A stretch of 64,000 nucleotides of DNA from Pisolithus tinctorius (GCA_024663395.1 JANFAH010000018.1:1262302-1326301), one strand, 5' to 3'; positions 1 to 12,115 are shown, counted from the stretch's first letter. Notes: generated from the sequence alone by a model not told the origin. Made by a program: numbers and translations.

Positions 1-2
1 CA

Positions 3-1082
3 TATCCATTCTACAATGGAGACACGGGGACCTCAGACGAGGACCGACGATGGATATACCAACAGTGGATCAAGGGATTCTACAAGGTTCTCATCGCCAC
101 CACTGCCTTCAGCGCTGGGAATGACTACCCTCACGTGCGGACAGTCATTCACATGGACCGACCATTTGACATGGTGGATTACATCCAAGGACAGGGCAGA
201 GCAGGTCGAGATGGACAGCCAGCCAACTGCTATACGATCATTCCACCGACGTCGACCCTGCCTGAAATACAGTCCATGGGGCTGGAAGGGGAGGCCAAAT
301 GGGCAATCTACGAACTGCTGTATTGCTATGGGCCAAGGAGATGCCTGCGGTATGGGATGACACTGTTCAACGACAGCAAAGGGATCAGCTGTGGTATGGA
401 GCAGGGGAACGAGGCATGCACCGTCTGCCTGGAGGAGCTGGGACACAACCCATTGGACATACAAGTGGCTGGCACAGCCAGGCTCAAACAGCAGGCCATG
501 AGATCCATCCAAGGGCAATTGGCAGAACAGCCTGCTCCTCTGAAGACTAGCTTCAATGCTGCATCAGTACTGGCACGACGACTACGAGGAGAGGAAGAGA
601 CCAAGCGATTGGAAGAGGGGGACAAAATATTGGCTGCTTTGGAAAGTTTCCAGGGGTGTTGCAGCCTTTGCAGAGTGCTGAAGAAAGGTGCCATGGAGCG
701 ACATGGGATCAGAGAATGTCCACATCTGGCTGGAGATGGATGGAGTGACTACGTGGAGTGGAGAAAGGGACTCCACTATGACAAGACCTACCACAAGAAG
801 ATCTGCTGGATGTGCCATGTCCCACAGGTAAACGACAAGGTACATCCACAATTCCAAAGGGCACTGGGAGGGCAGGCTTGTAGGTTTGCAGATGTGGTGG
901 CACCAGCTGCATATGGGATCCATTGCCAAGCCACATTGGGAGAGCAAGCACAGAGAGAATTTGGGCAAAATTGGGGAGATTCCAGAGGGTTTAGCAGGTG
1001 GTTGATGGGACGACCGAGGCATGGGGATCATAGCAATCTGTTTGCGTTGATCATGTGGTACCACCAGCAGCAGCAGGAGTAG
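3..1082 (+). CDS. RecQ-family DNA helicase, C-terminal part (5' end outside window)
   Basis: The open frame runs in from the left edge, so the ATPase N-half is missing. It shows helicase motif V (ATTAFSAGNDYPHVRTVIH, about residues 37-55 of the visible part) followed by motif VI (QGQGRAGRDG), the RecQ-type SF2 signature in which the arginines contact ATP. Downstream comes a long tail with paired cysteines and histidines (CSLC, then an H..C pair, then CWMCH), typical of basidiomycete RecQ-like helicases. The role by family is 3'-5' DNA unwinding in the nucleus. Fungal telomere-linked helicases share this combination and are subtelomeric repeats, so position near a chromosome end is a reasonable inference, not shown here. 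Stop TAG at 1080-1082; a perfect 16-bp palindrome starts 12 nt later. Family assignment is strong; the telomere link is a guess. Confidence 0.88.
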   Translation, partial: YPFYNGDTGTSDEDRRWIYQQWIKGFYKVLIATTAFSAGNDYPHVRTVIHMDRPFDMVDYIQGQGRAGRDGQPANCYTIIPPTSTLPEIQSMGLEGEAKWAIYELLYCYGPRRCLRYGMTLFNDSKGISCGMEQGNEACTVCLEELGHNPLDIQVAGTARLKQQAMRSIQGQLAEQPAPLKTSFNAASVLARRLRGEEETKRLEEGDKILAALESFQGCCSLCRVLKKGAMERHGIRECPHLAGDGWSDYVEWRKGLHYDKTYHKKICWMCHVPQVNDKVHPQFQRALGGQACRFADVVAPAAYGIHCQATLGEQAQREFGQNWGDSRGFSRWLMGRPRHGDHSNLFALIMWYHQQQQE

Positions 1083-1299
1083 CGCTCCAAAACAAGCGAC
1101 CGGTCGCTTGCGACCAGGGACTTTTGTGAGAAGATGTTACATTATGTAATTGACAAATATGGATATATATTGGTTAGATAAGCAGCTGAGGCATGCATAA
1201 GCACTGCCAGATGAGTGGCTATGCAGATTTTGCTTCTTGAGTTGCAACCACCACCTGCTAAATCAGTACACGGTGCAAACAAGTACAAACACTGTTGAC

Positions 1300-2360
1300 A
1301 TGTCCAACTACACAAATGCCAAGGTATGTATGGACTTGCGACCGGCTGGGCCATCCCAGGCCACACAAATAAGCGACCGGTTGCTTATTTGCTGCAAATG
1401 GTGTAGAGAAATGTCCTCAAAAAGGCACAAGATGCAGGTAGCCACCAGCAGGAGCAGGGAGTCCCAGCAGTAAATGAAAGCATGGCACAAATAGGCAACC
1501 TTCTACCCATGTGGCCATTGCTGGATGGCAGCAAGGATGAGGACAGCAGTGGGGATGAAGTAAGCATACGTTTCGCTCAAATGAAAGGGACAGGACTCAC
1601 GTACACTGACAGACCATGCCACCATTGTTGCTGGGACCATGCCCTGTCACCAAATCCACAGTAAGTTCGAGATGGATCATCATTCATTCAAAGCTACAGC
1701 AACCCCAACCTTTGATGCCCACAGAAATATGATCTGCCCACCTATGAAGTGGCTGAATTGCAGCTTGCAGGCAGTCACCATGACGTCGTCAAGTTTGTCC
1801 ACTTGGATTACATGGAGTACTTGCTGCCACTCATGGAGGATCTGAGATTCGTAACTACACGGGCTTGCTTGCTGGAGGAAGACCTGAGGGAACTGTACGA
1901 GCACAAAGCAAATGGGACTCTCCCATCTTCCCTTCGCAAGCGGCGACCATCGTTCAACTGTGGTAGGGAATATGTCATCAAGATTCGTACGAGGTGCTTG
2001 GACATTACGATTGCTGAGAAAGAGGCATCACTGCGGTTTTGCCGAACCAAATTAGATCTGGCCACCTGGGCACCGGAGTGGCAGGAAGTGATCACTGGGG
2101 CATGGGACATGACCATCTCCAAACTGTACTCGAGTCCTCAGATCATCATGGAAGGTGGGGAAGAGAAGTTGGTGGGGTGGAAACCATCAGAGGAAGGTCT
2201 ACAGAAGCTTGCAGAAACTCTTGCAGACATCGAGGCCATCGGAAAAGCAGGTAATAGACATTCAGATCGTCAGAGACAAACTACGACGGGATGCTACAGG
2301 GAAAAGACAAGGGGTGAGCACACTGCTATCACCATACTGCAGCAATCACACAACCGATAG
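1300..2360 (+). CDS. Unrecognised multi-exon protein
   Basis: Four exons fit in frame: 1300-1323, 1407-1559, 1613-1660 and 1725-2360. All joins have GT...AG sites and phase 0, and two exons are very short (24 and 48 nt). Intron 1 contains a copy of the 16-bp palindrome. The start is the first ATG of the open frame (MSNYTNAK). The product is about 286 residues: an N-terminal Gln/Asp/Glu-rich segment, then a helical domain (KYDLPTYEVAELQLAG onward) with a basic RKRR patch and no motif I recognise. The last 40 codons may instead be split by an intron starting near 2251 (GTAATAG), so the C-terminus is uncertain. It lies in the same orientation as the helicase before and the ParB-like gene after. 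Confidence 0.72.
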
Positions 2361-3186
2361 CTGATCTGTGCCACCAGGCAACAGTGGAACCCCTTCATCT
2401 TCACAGCTAGATCAGGGAGGGTGAATGGCAAGTATGTGGGGTGGCCGTACCACCAGACCCATTGCCATGGGCCCTGGCTTGACATGCGACCGGTCGCTTG
2501 TCCATTGCTGGTTCATGGGACATCAGTAGAATGGGAAAAAACATTGCATGATTGGAAAATATGGTCATCAGAGGATTACACAAGCAGCCAAGCAGTATAT
2601 GAACACTAGCAGATGCGAGTTTCGCCGCTCCACTTGCACTGTCGTGACACGTAAAGTACACTGTGATCACGATGCTCATAACTGGTTTCTGCTCCTCGTG
2701 TCACATCTCTTTGTCCCTCTCTTCAGGAAGGACACCAGCTCTGGTCAGAAGCATCGACCAAAATGCTGGTGTATCAAGATAAGTGACCAGTCACTTATGA
2801 CCATGGAGCATGCCAACAACTGTGAGGTGCACACACGAGCCAGTCCAACTCTGGACAGGTATGACAACCAAAATGCCAGCATACATACCCAAGATAAGCG
2901 ACCGGTCACCTATTTTTTTTTTCGTGGGGCATGCCCATGACCATTCGGTGCACACCCAAGCCAGCATGGCTTACTTAATTGATTACATAAGCAATAAATA
3001 GCACCACTTTCACATAGTTCACTGATTGATTATTTAATGTCCAAATATGGAAGTCACAGCATTATATAATCAACAAACAAGTATATACCAAGGTCAGATT
3101 GGTGGCTGTGTAACTTTTGCATCTTGAACTTGAACCACCGCCTACCGCATTTGGATTAAGTACAAACAGATACAAATAACAAAATC
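2361..3186. other. Gap with three palindrome copies and no gene seen
   Basis: No convincing coding exons were found between the two plus-strand genes. The stretch holds palindrome copies at 2484, 2781 and 2896 and a T-run after the last one. Because the other copies sit in introns, these may mark lost exons or an untranslated leader with introns, but no exon chain could be built. Confidence 0.5.
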
Positions 3187-6100
3187 ATGTCCAGCACCAA
3201 CCAAAATCAGACCAAGGTAAGTCAAAGTCATTGGAAAAATAAGCGACCGGTCGCTTATTTCTCTCCCCCTGCCTGCAGTCCAACAACAACAACAGCAAGT
3301 CTGGCAAAAGGACTGCTGTGCCCCAGGTAAGTTGTGGCATACCTCATCTCCAGGAAACCACACTGACTTGCATGTGTATCATGTCATGTCACAACTTTCC
3401 CAGGCCCCAGACCCACTGTAAGTGATGTGGAACCTCTGACAAGCGACCAGTCGCTTATTTTGACCATCTTTCAGGGTGTTTCCACTGGAACAGATGTGGC
3501 TGCAGCCATCAATCTCTCACATGCCCAGTCTACTGCTGCCCACAAAAGGTTAGCAGCGAGGAAGGCAACAAAGGTGTGTTTTTTTTTTTTTTCTTTCTCA
3601 CCTCCCACAAGCGACCGGTCGCTTATTCTTGTCGACACCCATAGGCGACTGCACCTGAGGGTGAAGAAGGGGGAGAGATGGACGTTGAACAGGTAAGTTC
3701 ATGTCACCCATAAACAAGCGACCGGTCGCTTATTCTTGTCAACACCCATAGGCGACTGCACCCGAGGGTGAAGAAGGGGGGAGCGATGGACATCGAACAG
3801 GTAAGCTCATATCACCATAAACAAGCGACCGGTCACTTATTCTTGTCGACACCCATAGGCGACTGCACCCGAGGGTGAAGAAGGGGGAGAGATGGATGTC
3901 GAACAGGTAAGTTCACGTCACCCATAAACAAGCGACCGGTCGCTTATTCTTGTTGACACCCATAGGCGATTGCACCCGAGGGTGAAGAAGGGGGAGAGAT
4001 GGATGTTGAACAGGTAAGTTCACATCACCCATAAACAAGTGACCGGGTCGCTTATTCTTGTCGACACCTCATAGGCGACTGCACCCAAGGGTGAAGAGGG
4101 GGGAAAGATGGTTGTCAAACAGGTAAGTTGGCATCATCCAAAAATAAGCGACCGGTCGCTTATCATTTCTGACCATTGCAGAAGAGTGGTGGCAAGAAGA
4201 GCCCCAAGAAAAATTCCAAGGTAGGTCAGGGTCCACACGAGGCACGTACATGTCACTAACAACTGATATCAATGTAGAAACGTGGACACCAGGACGAAGT
4301 GGAAGAGACTGCAGGAATGGAAACTGGAGGGGTCTCAGAGGCAGTGGTAAAGCACTCGCTGTTGACTTGGATTCCATGGTGATTGCTGACATGACATGAT
4401 TTCAAGTCACAGAGCAAGCGTCAGAAGAAGGCCCATAAAGGATCCACTAGGGCACAGATGGTATGTTATTGGTCCAAATAAGCGACCGGTCGCCTATTTT
4501 TGATTCTGATCCAATAGCCACCACCCAAGGAAATTCTGACCAGAAAGCGTGGTCCCAAAGCTTCCAAGGGCAAAGGCAAGGCGACAACCACCGAGGTCAG
4601 TACCAGTTCAAGGTCTGTTGACCAGCCACTGATGTATCTGTCTTTCACAGGATGATGGTAGCGGTAAAGAGTGGGAACCCCTACCGGTTGCAAGTGGGGT
4701 AAGCAGGGCCTGACCTGTCCAGGGGGTCTGATGTCTGATGCCAACCCTCAGAGCAATGTACCAGTGGAAAAGGCAGAGCAACCGACGGTGTATCAGCACA
4801 AGGCAAGTGTGAAGTGACTGAAAATCAGACATGCATGCTGACCAGGTGGTGGACAATAGAAAACTGGAGAGACAAAGGTGTGTGAGATGGTAAAATGCGA
4901 TGGTAGGTATGCCAGGGGTTGACATGTGATCAGAAAATCTTTCCAAAGCTGTCTGATCGGGTCATCTTGGAGCAACGATGTCGTAAGTGGTCCCAGCTTC
5001 ACTGGTCCTTGCATGTTTGACCACGACGATGGTCACAGGTGCCCAATGTCAAGAAGACAGAGCTTACTGAGGCAGACTTGCAGAGCATGGTGAACGAAAA
5101 AGCGCTTGCAGACCTGTCACTGGGGTATGCGCTGATGACGACGATCCGAGACAAAGGCCGACGAGCGATGCGACCTGGAACGAGGGCCCATACTCCGACT
5201 ACGCGAATATAACCCAAGGCCACTCAATGACAGATATCTGGTGCAGCTCAAGAATAGCATCGGTTTGCGAGGACTACAGAACAAGGTAGTCTGGAATGCC
5301 ATGGTGGTAGCAGTGCCACCAGCGGCAATTGACCTGGGTTCGCTGCGACCGGTGCAACTTGGCACCTATACCAACCACGTGAGGTGGACGGCTGAAGTAG
5401 CCAAGCACGAAGCAAGCTTCCTCAATGGAAATCACCGCCGTGAGGTGATGAAGCTCATGACTGTCCACTGGACCCACATTCAGTATACAAAGGGGGTTCA
5501 GTTGACCAATAGCGTCTATTGGGAGGAGCACAAGGACAAGTTGGAAGATCTCATGGACGAGGCGACGACGGAGTTGGAACGAAGTGGTTCATGGTTGGTC
5601 CACTTCATCAACAAAGGTCAGTATGAAAAAAAAAATAATAATAAGCAACCGGTCGCTTATATGGCTGATGACAAACAACCTAACCAGACAAATTGGACGT
5701 CCACACCAACCGCACTTGGTTGTTGGAAAACCTGAGTAGCAACACGCCAGCAGTGACGCTACCTGATGACGACGATGACAAGTTGTATCAGGTTTTGAAC
5801 ATCCTGGCAACCCTGGAAAATGACCGGGATGCCAAGGAGAAGTATGTAGAAGAAGTGCGGCGTCGAGCAGGTAGCACTCGAGTGAGCCGATTGAGTCGGA
5901 TCTTGGCAGACGAAGAGTTGTACACGAGCGTGATGAAACTCATGCACCTCAAGCACTTCCAAGGAGGGACCGTCAAGTCGAAGCTGGACACTGGATTTAC
6001 GACTCGGCAGCTTGAAAGCTGGCAGTGTTCCACAGGTGGAGTAAGTGGTCTTCCTTTAAATGGGACATCGTCCATATCTCAATGTCCTTGCAGATACAAT

Positions 6101-6492
6101 TACTTCTGTGTGAATACGTCTTGGACGTATTCAAATTCCTGGCGGCACCCATTCCAGTTCCAACCTTGACATCTGTGAGGGAACATGCAGGTGAGGGCGA
6201 GTCGAAGGATAAGGAGTGCAGGAAGGTGGCACGAAAAATGTGGGCCTTGACCATGCGATCGCCATACTTTGCATGGGAGATTGTCAATGAGTATGCGAAC
6301 GTATGGGGAAGTGCATGGGCGGATGTTACGAAGAAGCATACAGATGGGAACCCATGGCGCCTCTGGGCTGTGAATGACAAGATCAGCCAAGGCAAGTGGG
6401 AGCGCTTGGTGACCCAATATTTCCGACGACTGGCTAGTCTGGCCACCATCGAAGGACAAAACATCACTATACAGCCCCTGGGGGAATTATAA
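3187..6492 (+). CDS. Lys/Ser-rich protein with ParB/sulfiredoxin-like domain
   Basis: A chain of many short exons starts at ATG 3187: 3187-3216, 3279-3326, 3475-3573, five repeated 48-nt exons (3645-4122), 4182-4220, 4278-4346, 4413-4460, 4518-4595, 4651-4698 and 4752-4802. Larger exons follow at about 5039-5616, 5696-6041 and 6094-6492. The N-half is basic and low-complexity (KKSPKKNSK, KASKGKGKA). The 5.2-kb exon reads LREYNPRPLNDRYLVQLKNS and later LNGNHRREVMKLM, matching the NPR and G-HRR landmarks of ParB-like domains, which bind or hydrolyse nucleotides. The C-half is helical and unrecognised. The intron after 4802 begins GC, a GC-AG type. Joins near 3417, 4982 and 5133 do not keep frame, so either small indels or wrong boundaries exist. 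The domain call rests on motif reading only. Confidence 0.6.
3645..4122 (+). repeat. Five tandem exon-intron cassettes (~107 bp unit)
   Basis: Each unit is a 48-nt exon coding ATAPEGEEGGEMDVEQ plus a ~59-nt intron with a central palindrome copy. Exons lie at 3645-3692, 3752-3800, 3859-3906, 3966-4013 and 4075-4122. Four are 48 nt and phase 0, so any could be skipped without changing frame. The second is 49 nt because a G-run has one extra G, so including it would shift the frame. The fifth is the most diverged. Confidence 0.9.
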
Positions 6493-7382
6493 TTACAAAC
6501 TCCCGACCATAATTTTGGGGAAATAATGCTGGGAGTCGATAGATATGTCCATTGGGATGTCCCAGGTGAAATTTGAATGAAATTGGCGGTCGGAAAAAAA
6601 ATCTACAGGGGGTAGAAGTATGGTCAGACCACAAAGTGGTATCTCTTTGGAAATACTTCTGGGAGGCTGGAAATCATTTCCATTGTCTTCAGTGGCATTG
6701 ATAACACCCAGGACATCCATCCCTGGCAAGCTGGCACCCCCTCCTGATGTTACTGGATCACCATCCCTGGGGTATGAGGAGGGGATCAGGTATGTCGATG
6801 AAACAAATATGGGGACCTTTTAACAATTCTGATGGTCTTGTAATGTCATACAGATGGGGTAGGACATGGTTCAGACAGCCAGATCGATCTCTGAAATTGT
6901 TTTGATGGAGTGAACATGGGGAGGGGGGGGTAACATATCTTACATGGATATTCTGACACCTAGGAATGCTGCAACCATTCTCATCATCTGTTGTGACTTT
7001 CAGGCCCTCCAGGACAACCATTCCTGACAAGCTTTCATGCTTCCTAAACTTTACAGGGATAAGAGGAGGGGAATGACACATAGGGTCCTTTCTGGTGTGA
7101 TCCAAATGGTCCTGCCATGTCATTCAAGTGGCACAGGCATGGTATGGACAGCTGGATTGATCTGGAATTGTTTTGATGGAGTGAAGCTGAAGAGGGGGGT
7201 TCACCTTGGGGCCAGGTATCATCCCAAGATGCCAAACATGTTGCTACCTGATCAGACTACACTAGGCAACACTGGGATTCAGTTCCACAGGAACAGGAAC
7301 CACAATCTTATCAACATTGCATTCATCACTTTCTCCCTCTGTACCCATATCCTTGCCTTCCCCCCCCCATCCCTGCTTCCCT
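6493..7382. other. Convergent intergenic region, no gene seen
   Basis: This lies between the 3' ends of the ParB-like gene and the minus-strand protease gene. CpG is sparse and short direct similarities occur (phrases around 6890-6930 recur around 7150-7200, both reading TTGTTTTGATGGAGTGAA), so it is probably an old duplicated spacer. No supported exon was found. Confidence 0.5.
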
Positions 7383-10300
7383 CTATGAGGTGGCCTTGCC
7401 TCTTCTTGCTGGAGGCTTTCGAGCATTCTTTGCCTTTGATGACTTCTTAGTCTGTGCCTCTTTCAGCCTCTGCCTTTCTAAGATGAGGGCCTTGCTAGCC
7501 AGCAGTTCGTCATATCCCGCATGCTCCAGGAGCTCCATCTGCAGTGCATTCCTGGGCTTTACCACTCGAGATGCTCGTCTCCTGGCCTGTTGCTGTTCCT
7601 TCTCGGTGGAGATCCCCTCGATCTTGTAGAACTTGGGATTTGTCACCAGAACCACCTTCTCACCCTCCACCCGCCATGTCTTCCCAGGACTCTTTTCACT
7701 CCCTTTGGTCGCATCAGGTAATGTCTGAAGGACAGAAAATATCCTGCCAAGGTGGTCCAGCACCTCAAACTCCTGCAGAGGTGTCCTGTTCTTCATCACC
7801 TGGTGATACTCCCAAATATAGCCAGGCTTCGTCCAGAAGACATTCCATGGTGACCTCCGTGAAGGTTGTCCTGTGGGTCCTGGGAAAAACAGGTTGACCC
7901 TCTCTGCAAAGCTTGACTGTCGGCGACCAGCCCCTCCACTCCCTGCTATTTCTGCATTGCAGGCCTTGAATTCGCAGGCACGTATCGTCCTGAAGGTCTG
8001 GTTCAGAGTCCAACTCTGAATGGCATCTTCCAAAGATGTTGGCTCTGGTTTTCCCTCTGAACCTGTCAGCCAAGTCGCATCCAACTGGATCCAAAGCTGA
8101 CAGGTAAACAGAACGAAAAGTTTCCCTACCACTGGCCAGACCAGAGACAGTTGGGCTGACCACTTCCAGTCCTGCATGATCAACCAAGGCTGCAGTTGGA
8201 TGGTCCTTGTCAATTTGGCCCACGTCGGTCTGCTGCCAATGGGAAATTGTTCCACTTCATCCAGAGGGGGAATCCTTGGCCAGGCAGGTCGTCCATCACC
8301 CCTCTTCAACTTTCCCTCCATCAGCTTGAGCACCTCCAGGTCATCATGATCCTGAACTTCTGGAAGATGGGGGACATGATGCAAGTCTAGGTCCAAAAGG
8401 AAGAACATTCCCAACCGCTCACACACCCTGGAGACCTGCAGAAGGGCCATGGACTCTCTCACATGGAAGTCGAGGATTATTGCAGTGGTGGACGTGCACC
8501 GAATCATGTGGCAGATGATGCCAGTCAGAATCCCAAGGTTGGGCGGTTCCAGTTCCTTGAGAGAGATCTGAGCCAACTGGAGGGCCCTGATGCGTCCAGC
8601 CATAAATTCCAACCAGACTTTGGTCGGGATCCAGAGAATGGATTGGAGGCTAAAAGCTCTTCCATCTGCAAAGATGGAAGCATCAGATATGAGCATGATC
8701 GAGCTTGCAAATGCATCACCCTTTGTGGCACCACCAGTATTGCCTGCTCCACTGCAGCCCCACTCATCCTGTACTCGTCTCGCACCCCATATGACCTCTT
8801 CTTTGCATCTCCAGAATACATGTTGATGGCCTGCATGCATTCCCCGATGAAGTCGTTGTTCAGGGCATAAGCATCCTTGTCCATGACAAAGGTGGGGCTG
8901 TTGTCGTTGGGTCGGATCACCTCGTAGGCCAGATTATAAGCACTTCTGAATGCGATGTGAGTTTGCCTCGCTCGTTCCTGTGACATCTCTGCTTGGATCC
9001 CCCCATACCGTCCAAGCATGCAAGTGTGGTGGGCATTTCCTCGCAAATATCCACCTGCCCCAAAGGAAGCTTCCAGGGCATCCAGTCTCCACAATCCCAC
9101 AGCTTTTCGTCACATGTGGGGTGAATGCTGATTCCCAAGTCGACCAAGAGCTCCCCATTGGCCCTGTCTACCATGTGGACCAATCCAGAGCTGGAAGTCC
9201 ATGGAGGAGAGCTTGGACCGGCGTTTGAACCGCTCCTGACAGGGTGGTTTTCGTCCACAACTTGATTCCCTTGCATTCCAGGACGAAGAAGAAGGAACCA
9301 TAGTTTGCAAATCGTGAAGGGTCCTCTCGGATGATTGCTTCCATGGTCTTCTGGATCTGCTTCAACACTTGCATAGAAAAGGGGACCGCTTTTGGCCGAC
9401 CAGCCTTCTTGGTTTTGCCACCCTTTCGTGCCTTGAACTGCACTTCCTTCAGAGTGAGAGAGACGTATGGTGCACTCGAAACATCTGCATGTGCACGGAT
9501 CGCTGGAAGTAGGACATGCTCCCAGAAAAAGTCGAGGACCTCCTTTGGGATGCGATTGGCACGCTTGTGTGTCATCTCATCCCTGTGGATCATCCTGGGG
9601 AAGCAAATGTAGACATTCATGGTGCCAGCAGCATTGCTCAAGGCACCAAACACTGTGTGAGGTACTCCACACAGAGGAAATGCCATGGTCAACCATTCGG
9701 TACGGTTCCGATGGCACTGGAATCTGCCTCTGACTGAGGCACGAGGATGTCACATACACATGATTGTGCTTGTGCATAGGAGCCTTTTCCTCGACGATGG
9801 GACCAAGGTAGATGGGAGCGGTGTGTGAACTGTGGCAGGAATGCGTCACCCATATGAGACTGTCGATGTCCACGGTGACTTCCAACTCCTCTGGAGTCAC
9901 CAACTTGTGATCCAGCTCCAGGTCCAGGCAGATGTGACGTCCATCCTCGTGCCGCCCATTCACAAAGGTGTTCACGAGACGTTCTGAGGTGCTCGAGCCA
10001 ATCTCGATCATCTGAGAGGCACCCAGTATGACCACATCATCCACATGGACTCTTGATGGATGGGGCACCTGCCGGGCAGAGAGTAATTTCCTGTAATGAA
10101 GTGATCAGAAGAGGGCACCAGGGCAGAATATGAGCACTCACCAGTAACATGGTCGCCGATTTGATGAGAAGACTGGTAGTTAGCTGGAACACCCACTTGG
10201 AGGATATGGTCTGACAATCTGATGGGGGGACCCAAGTAGAACATCTGGTTGAAGGAACTCAGCAGACGATAGCCATAATCTCGAAAGGATGTCCACATCC

Positions 10301-12115
10301 CAGGCCGATAGTAGGGCTCCTCCACGATCTCGTTGCAGTTGCGGTCCTGGTGCAAGCTTTCCAAGACAGGTCCTCCTTCATACTCATCAAACCTGCGATC
10401 GAAACGCTTCCATCGTTGACCCTGGTAATGCAGGGAGGTATACCGGTGGAGTCGGACGTGGGAAACGGTACATCGTTCCAGCCGACCAGTCCTTGACATG
10501 CTTGCGTCGCTGGATGATCTCAAGGGGATCATCTGGAGTGGATTCCCCTTCGACTCGGTGACCATGGGCAGCCCGAGGAGGAAGTCGATCCCTGGCTCTG
10601 GCCCTGCTCACATAAGGGTAGCGCCGAAGGAGATCCCTGAGACGCTGAGACTTGGCATCCAGAGGCAAAGATGGTCTTCACCTTCATCTTCAGTGTCAGT
10701 CGGAAAGTCACCATCGAGTGCACATCAGGGTTCACTACGTCGCCGGAGTCATCCCCCCTTTGGCAGCGAAGGCAGTTGGCCCCAATGACATTCAACTCAC
10801 GGACGATGGTAGCATGTTGCTCTCCAGATGATTGGTTTTCTACATCCATGAGGATGTCTTCACCGATGGCTTCGTGTCATCCCACTGTGTCCATATGTGG
10901 CCAGGGGGAAGGGTGGTTGTAGACAAGTAACGATAGTCCTCCCAGCACCTTCGACAGCCCTCCTTCACCATGACAAGCATTCTAAGGCGGAGACGATGAC
11001 CACAAGGAATTGGAGGGATGTGGATGGTAGGCCTGCCATCACCAGATAGCCCTCCTCTCATGAGTGACTCCATGACAAAGGATGCAATGGGCCCACAGTC
11101 GAAACCGTTCTGTGACCAATTGTACACCTGCACATCAACTTGGGTTGGGTCGATGGCATCAATCCATGAAGAGATGCTATGCGTGTCCAGTAGAAAGGGC
11201 CATTCCATGTGTTCCAGTCATCGCGCAGTGGGTCATAGTGGGGATGGGGGGTTTCCGGGACACGTTCGATGCGCCTTCCAAGGATGAATGCAAGGTTCAA
11301 CCAATAGTCAAAGACTGCAACAAAGAAGTGACTGTTTTGCATGACCACAAAGGCAATGGGAACAGATGGATTGGCAGGATGGGAATCGAAGAGATGGCGT
11401 TGACGAAAAAATTGAATCTCCTGTGCATCTGGTAAGGCATGGGTGCCCCCACTGACAGATGGAATGACAGAGAACAAGTCGGCATAGCGGACATGCATCC
11501 TGCCCTGGACAGCATACCATTGGGACAGGAGATGAAAGTTGAGGATGCTGGCATCGATCCAAGTTTCATGCTGGAGTGTCCCTAGGGTCTGGTAGGCCAT
11601 CACCCATGTGGTAGGCCTGGCCATGGAACACACTTTCAGAAGCGATCGTAAGCAGATGGAGAGAAAGAGTACAGAAGAGACTCACTGATGATATCACGTA
11701 CAGAAGGTGCCCCTGACTCCTGACTCGAGTCCTGATGGGGTGGATGTGATGGTGCAACTGATGGGCCATGCACATTCACAAAGGAATCGTCAGAGGCATT
11801 GCTTTGATGCTCCTCTTCTGACCCACTCAAGTGGTTTACCATGGCCTGGCACTTCTCATATATCTGGTTCAGTTCATCCTCATCAACAGAGGATTCTGGA
11901 TCTTCTGGAGGAGTCATTGCTCTGGCAAGGAGACCACCCATTATTATGCTGTAGGATGGGGACAGAGGAGAAGAGCATGCTGAGTCTGAATGATGAGATG
12001 GAGGAGAAATGGCCTTCATGACATTGTCAAATGCAAGTCTGATTTCACTTTCATCAGTGGAGGATGCATTGGAAGCAGCTCTGAGGGCTCTCTGGGAACG
12101 TGTCTGGGGTGCCAT
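7383..12115 (-). CDS. Large protein with N-terminal Ulp1/C48-like cysteine protease domain (frame interrupted)
   Basis: The start is ATG at 12115 (MAPQTRSQRALRAASNASS), followed by an acidic Ser-rich leader. Exon 1 (12115-11686) joins exon 2 (from 11632) through a 53-nt GT-AG intron. The protease domain shows an NSHFFVAVFD segment (catalytic His) and QNGFDCGPIASFVMESL (oxyanion Gln and catalytic Cys), the Ulp1/SENP layout for removing SUMO-like modifiers. Beyond it lie about 1,000 codons of unrecognised sequence with blocks such as EEPYYRPGMWTSFRDYGYRL, GELLVDLGISIHP and AFRSAYNLAYEVIRPNDN, ending in a Lys/Arg-rich tail (KKSSKAKNARKPPARRGK). The frame moves without usable splice sites near 11165, 9095 and 8740, each repaired by one added base, so the copy is either decaying or carries sequencing errors. 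Exons between 11050 and 8840 are approximate. Transcription diverges from the BAH-PHD gene. Confidence 0.7.

Larger units (their letters stand above)
1094..5658. repeat. Dispersed 16-bp palindrome family AAGCGACCGGTCGCTT, 15 copies
   Basis: Copies at 1094, 1371, 2484, 2781, 2896, 3241, 3441, 3609, 3716, 3823, 3930, 4037, 4146, 4480 and 5643 (first base). The core is a perfect palindrome, often extended by AT on both sides; the 3241 copy is palindromic over 24 bp (3237-3260). At least ten copies lie in GT-AG introns of the two plus-strand genes; the first is just after the helicase stop and three are in the 2361-3186 gap. In RNA the core can fold as a 6-10 bp stem closed by a CCGG loop. The 2781 copy has changed both arms symmetrically (AAGTGACCAGTCACTT), and the 1371 and 4037 copies would keep G-U pairs; the 3823 and 5643 copies break one pair. 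No copy was seen elsewhere in the window. Confidence 0.92.

Noticed and set aside
8776..8840. The Met at 8840 as the start of a separate 485-aa gene
   Set aside because: The conserved-looking protein continues from the upstream frame (9100-8740) into this one, so the Met is out of frame with real coding and the segment is the 3' end of the larger gene.
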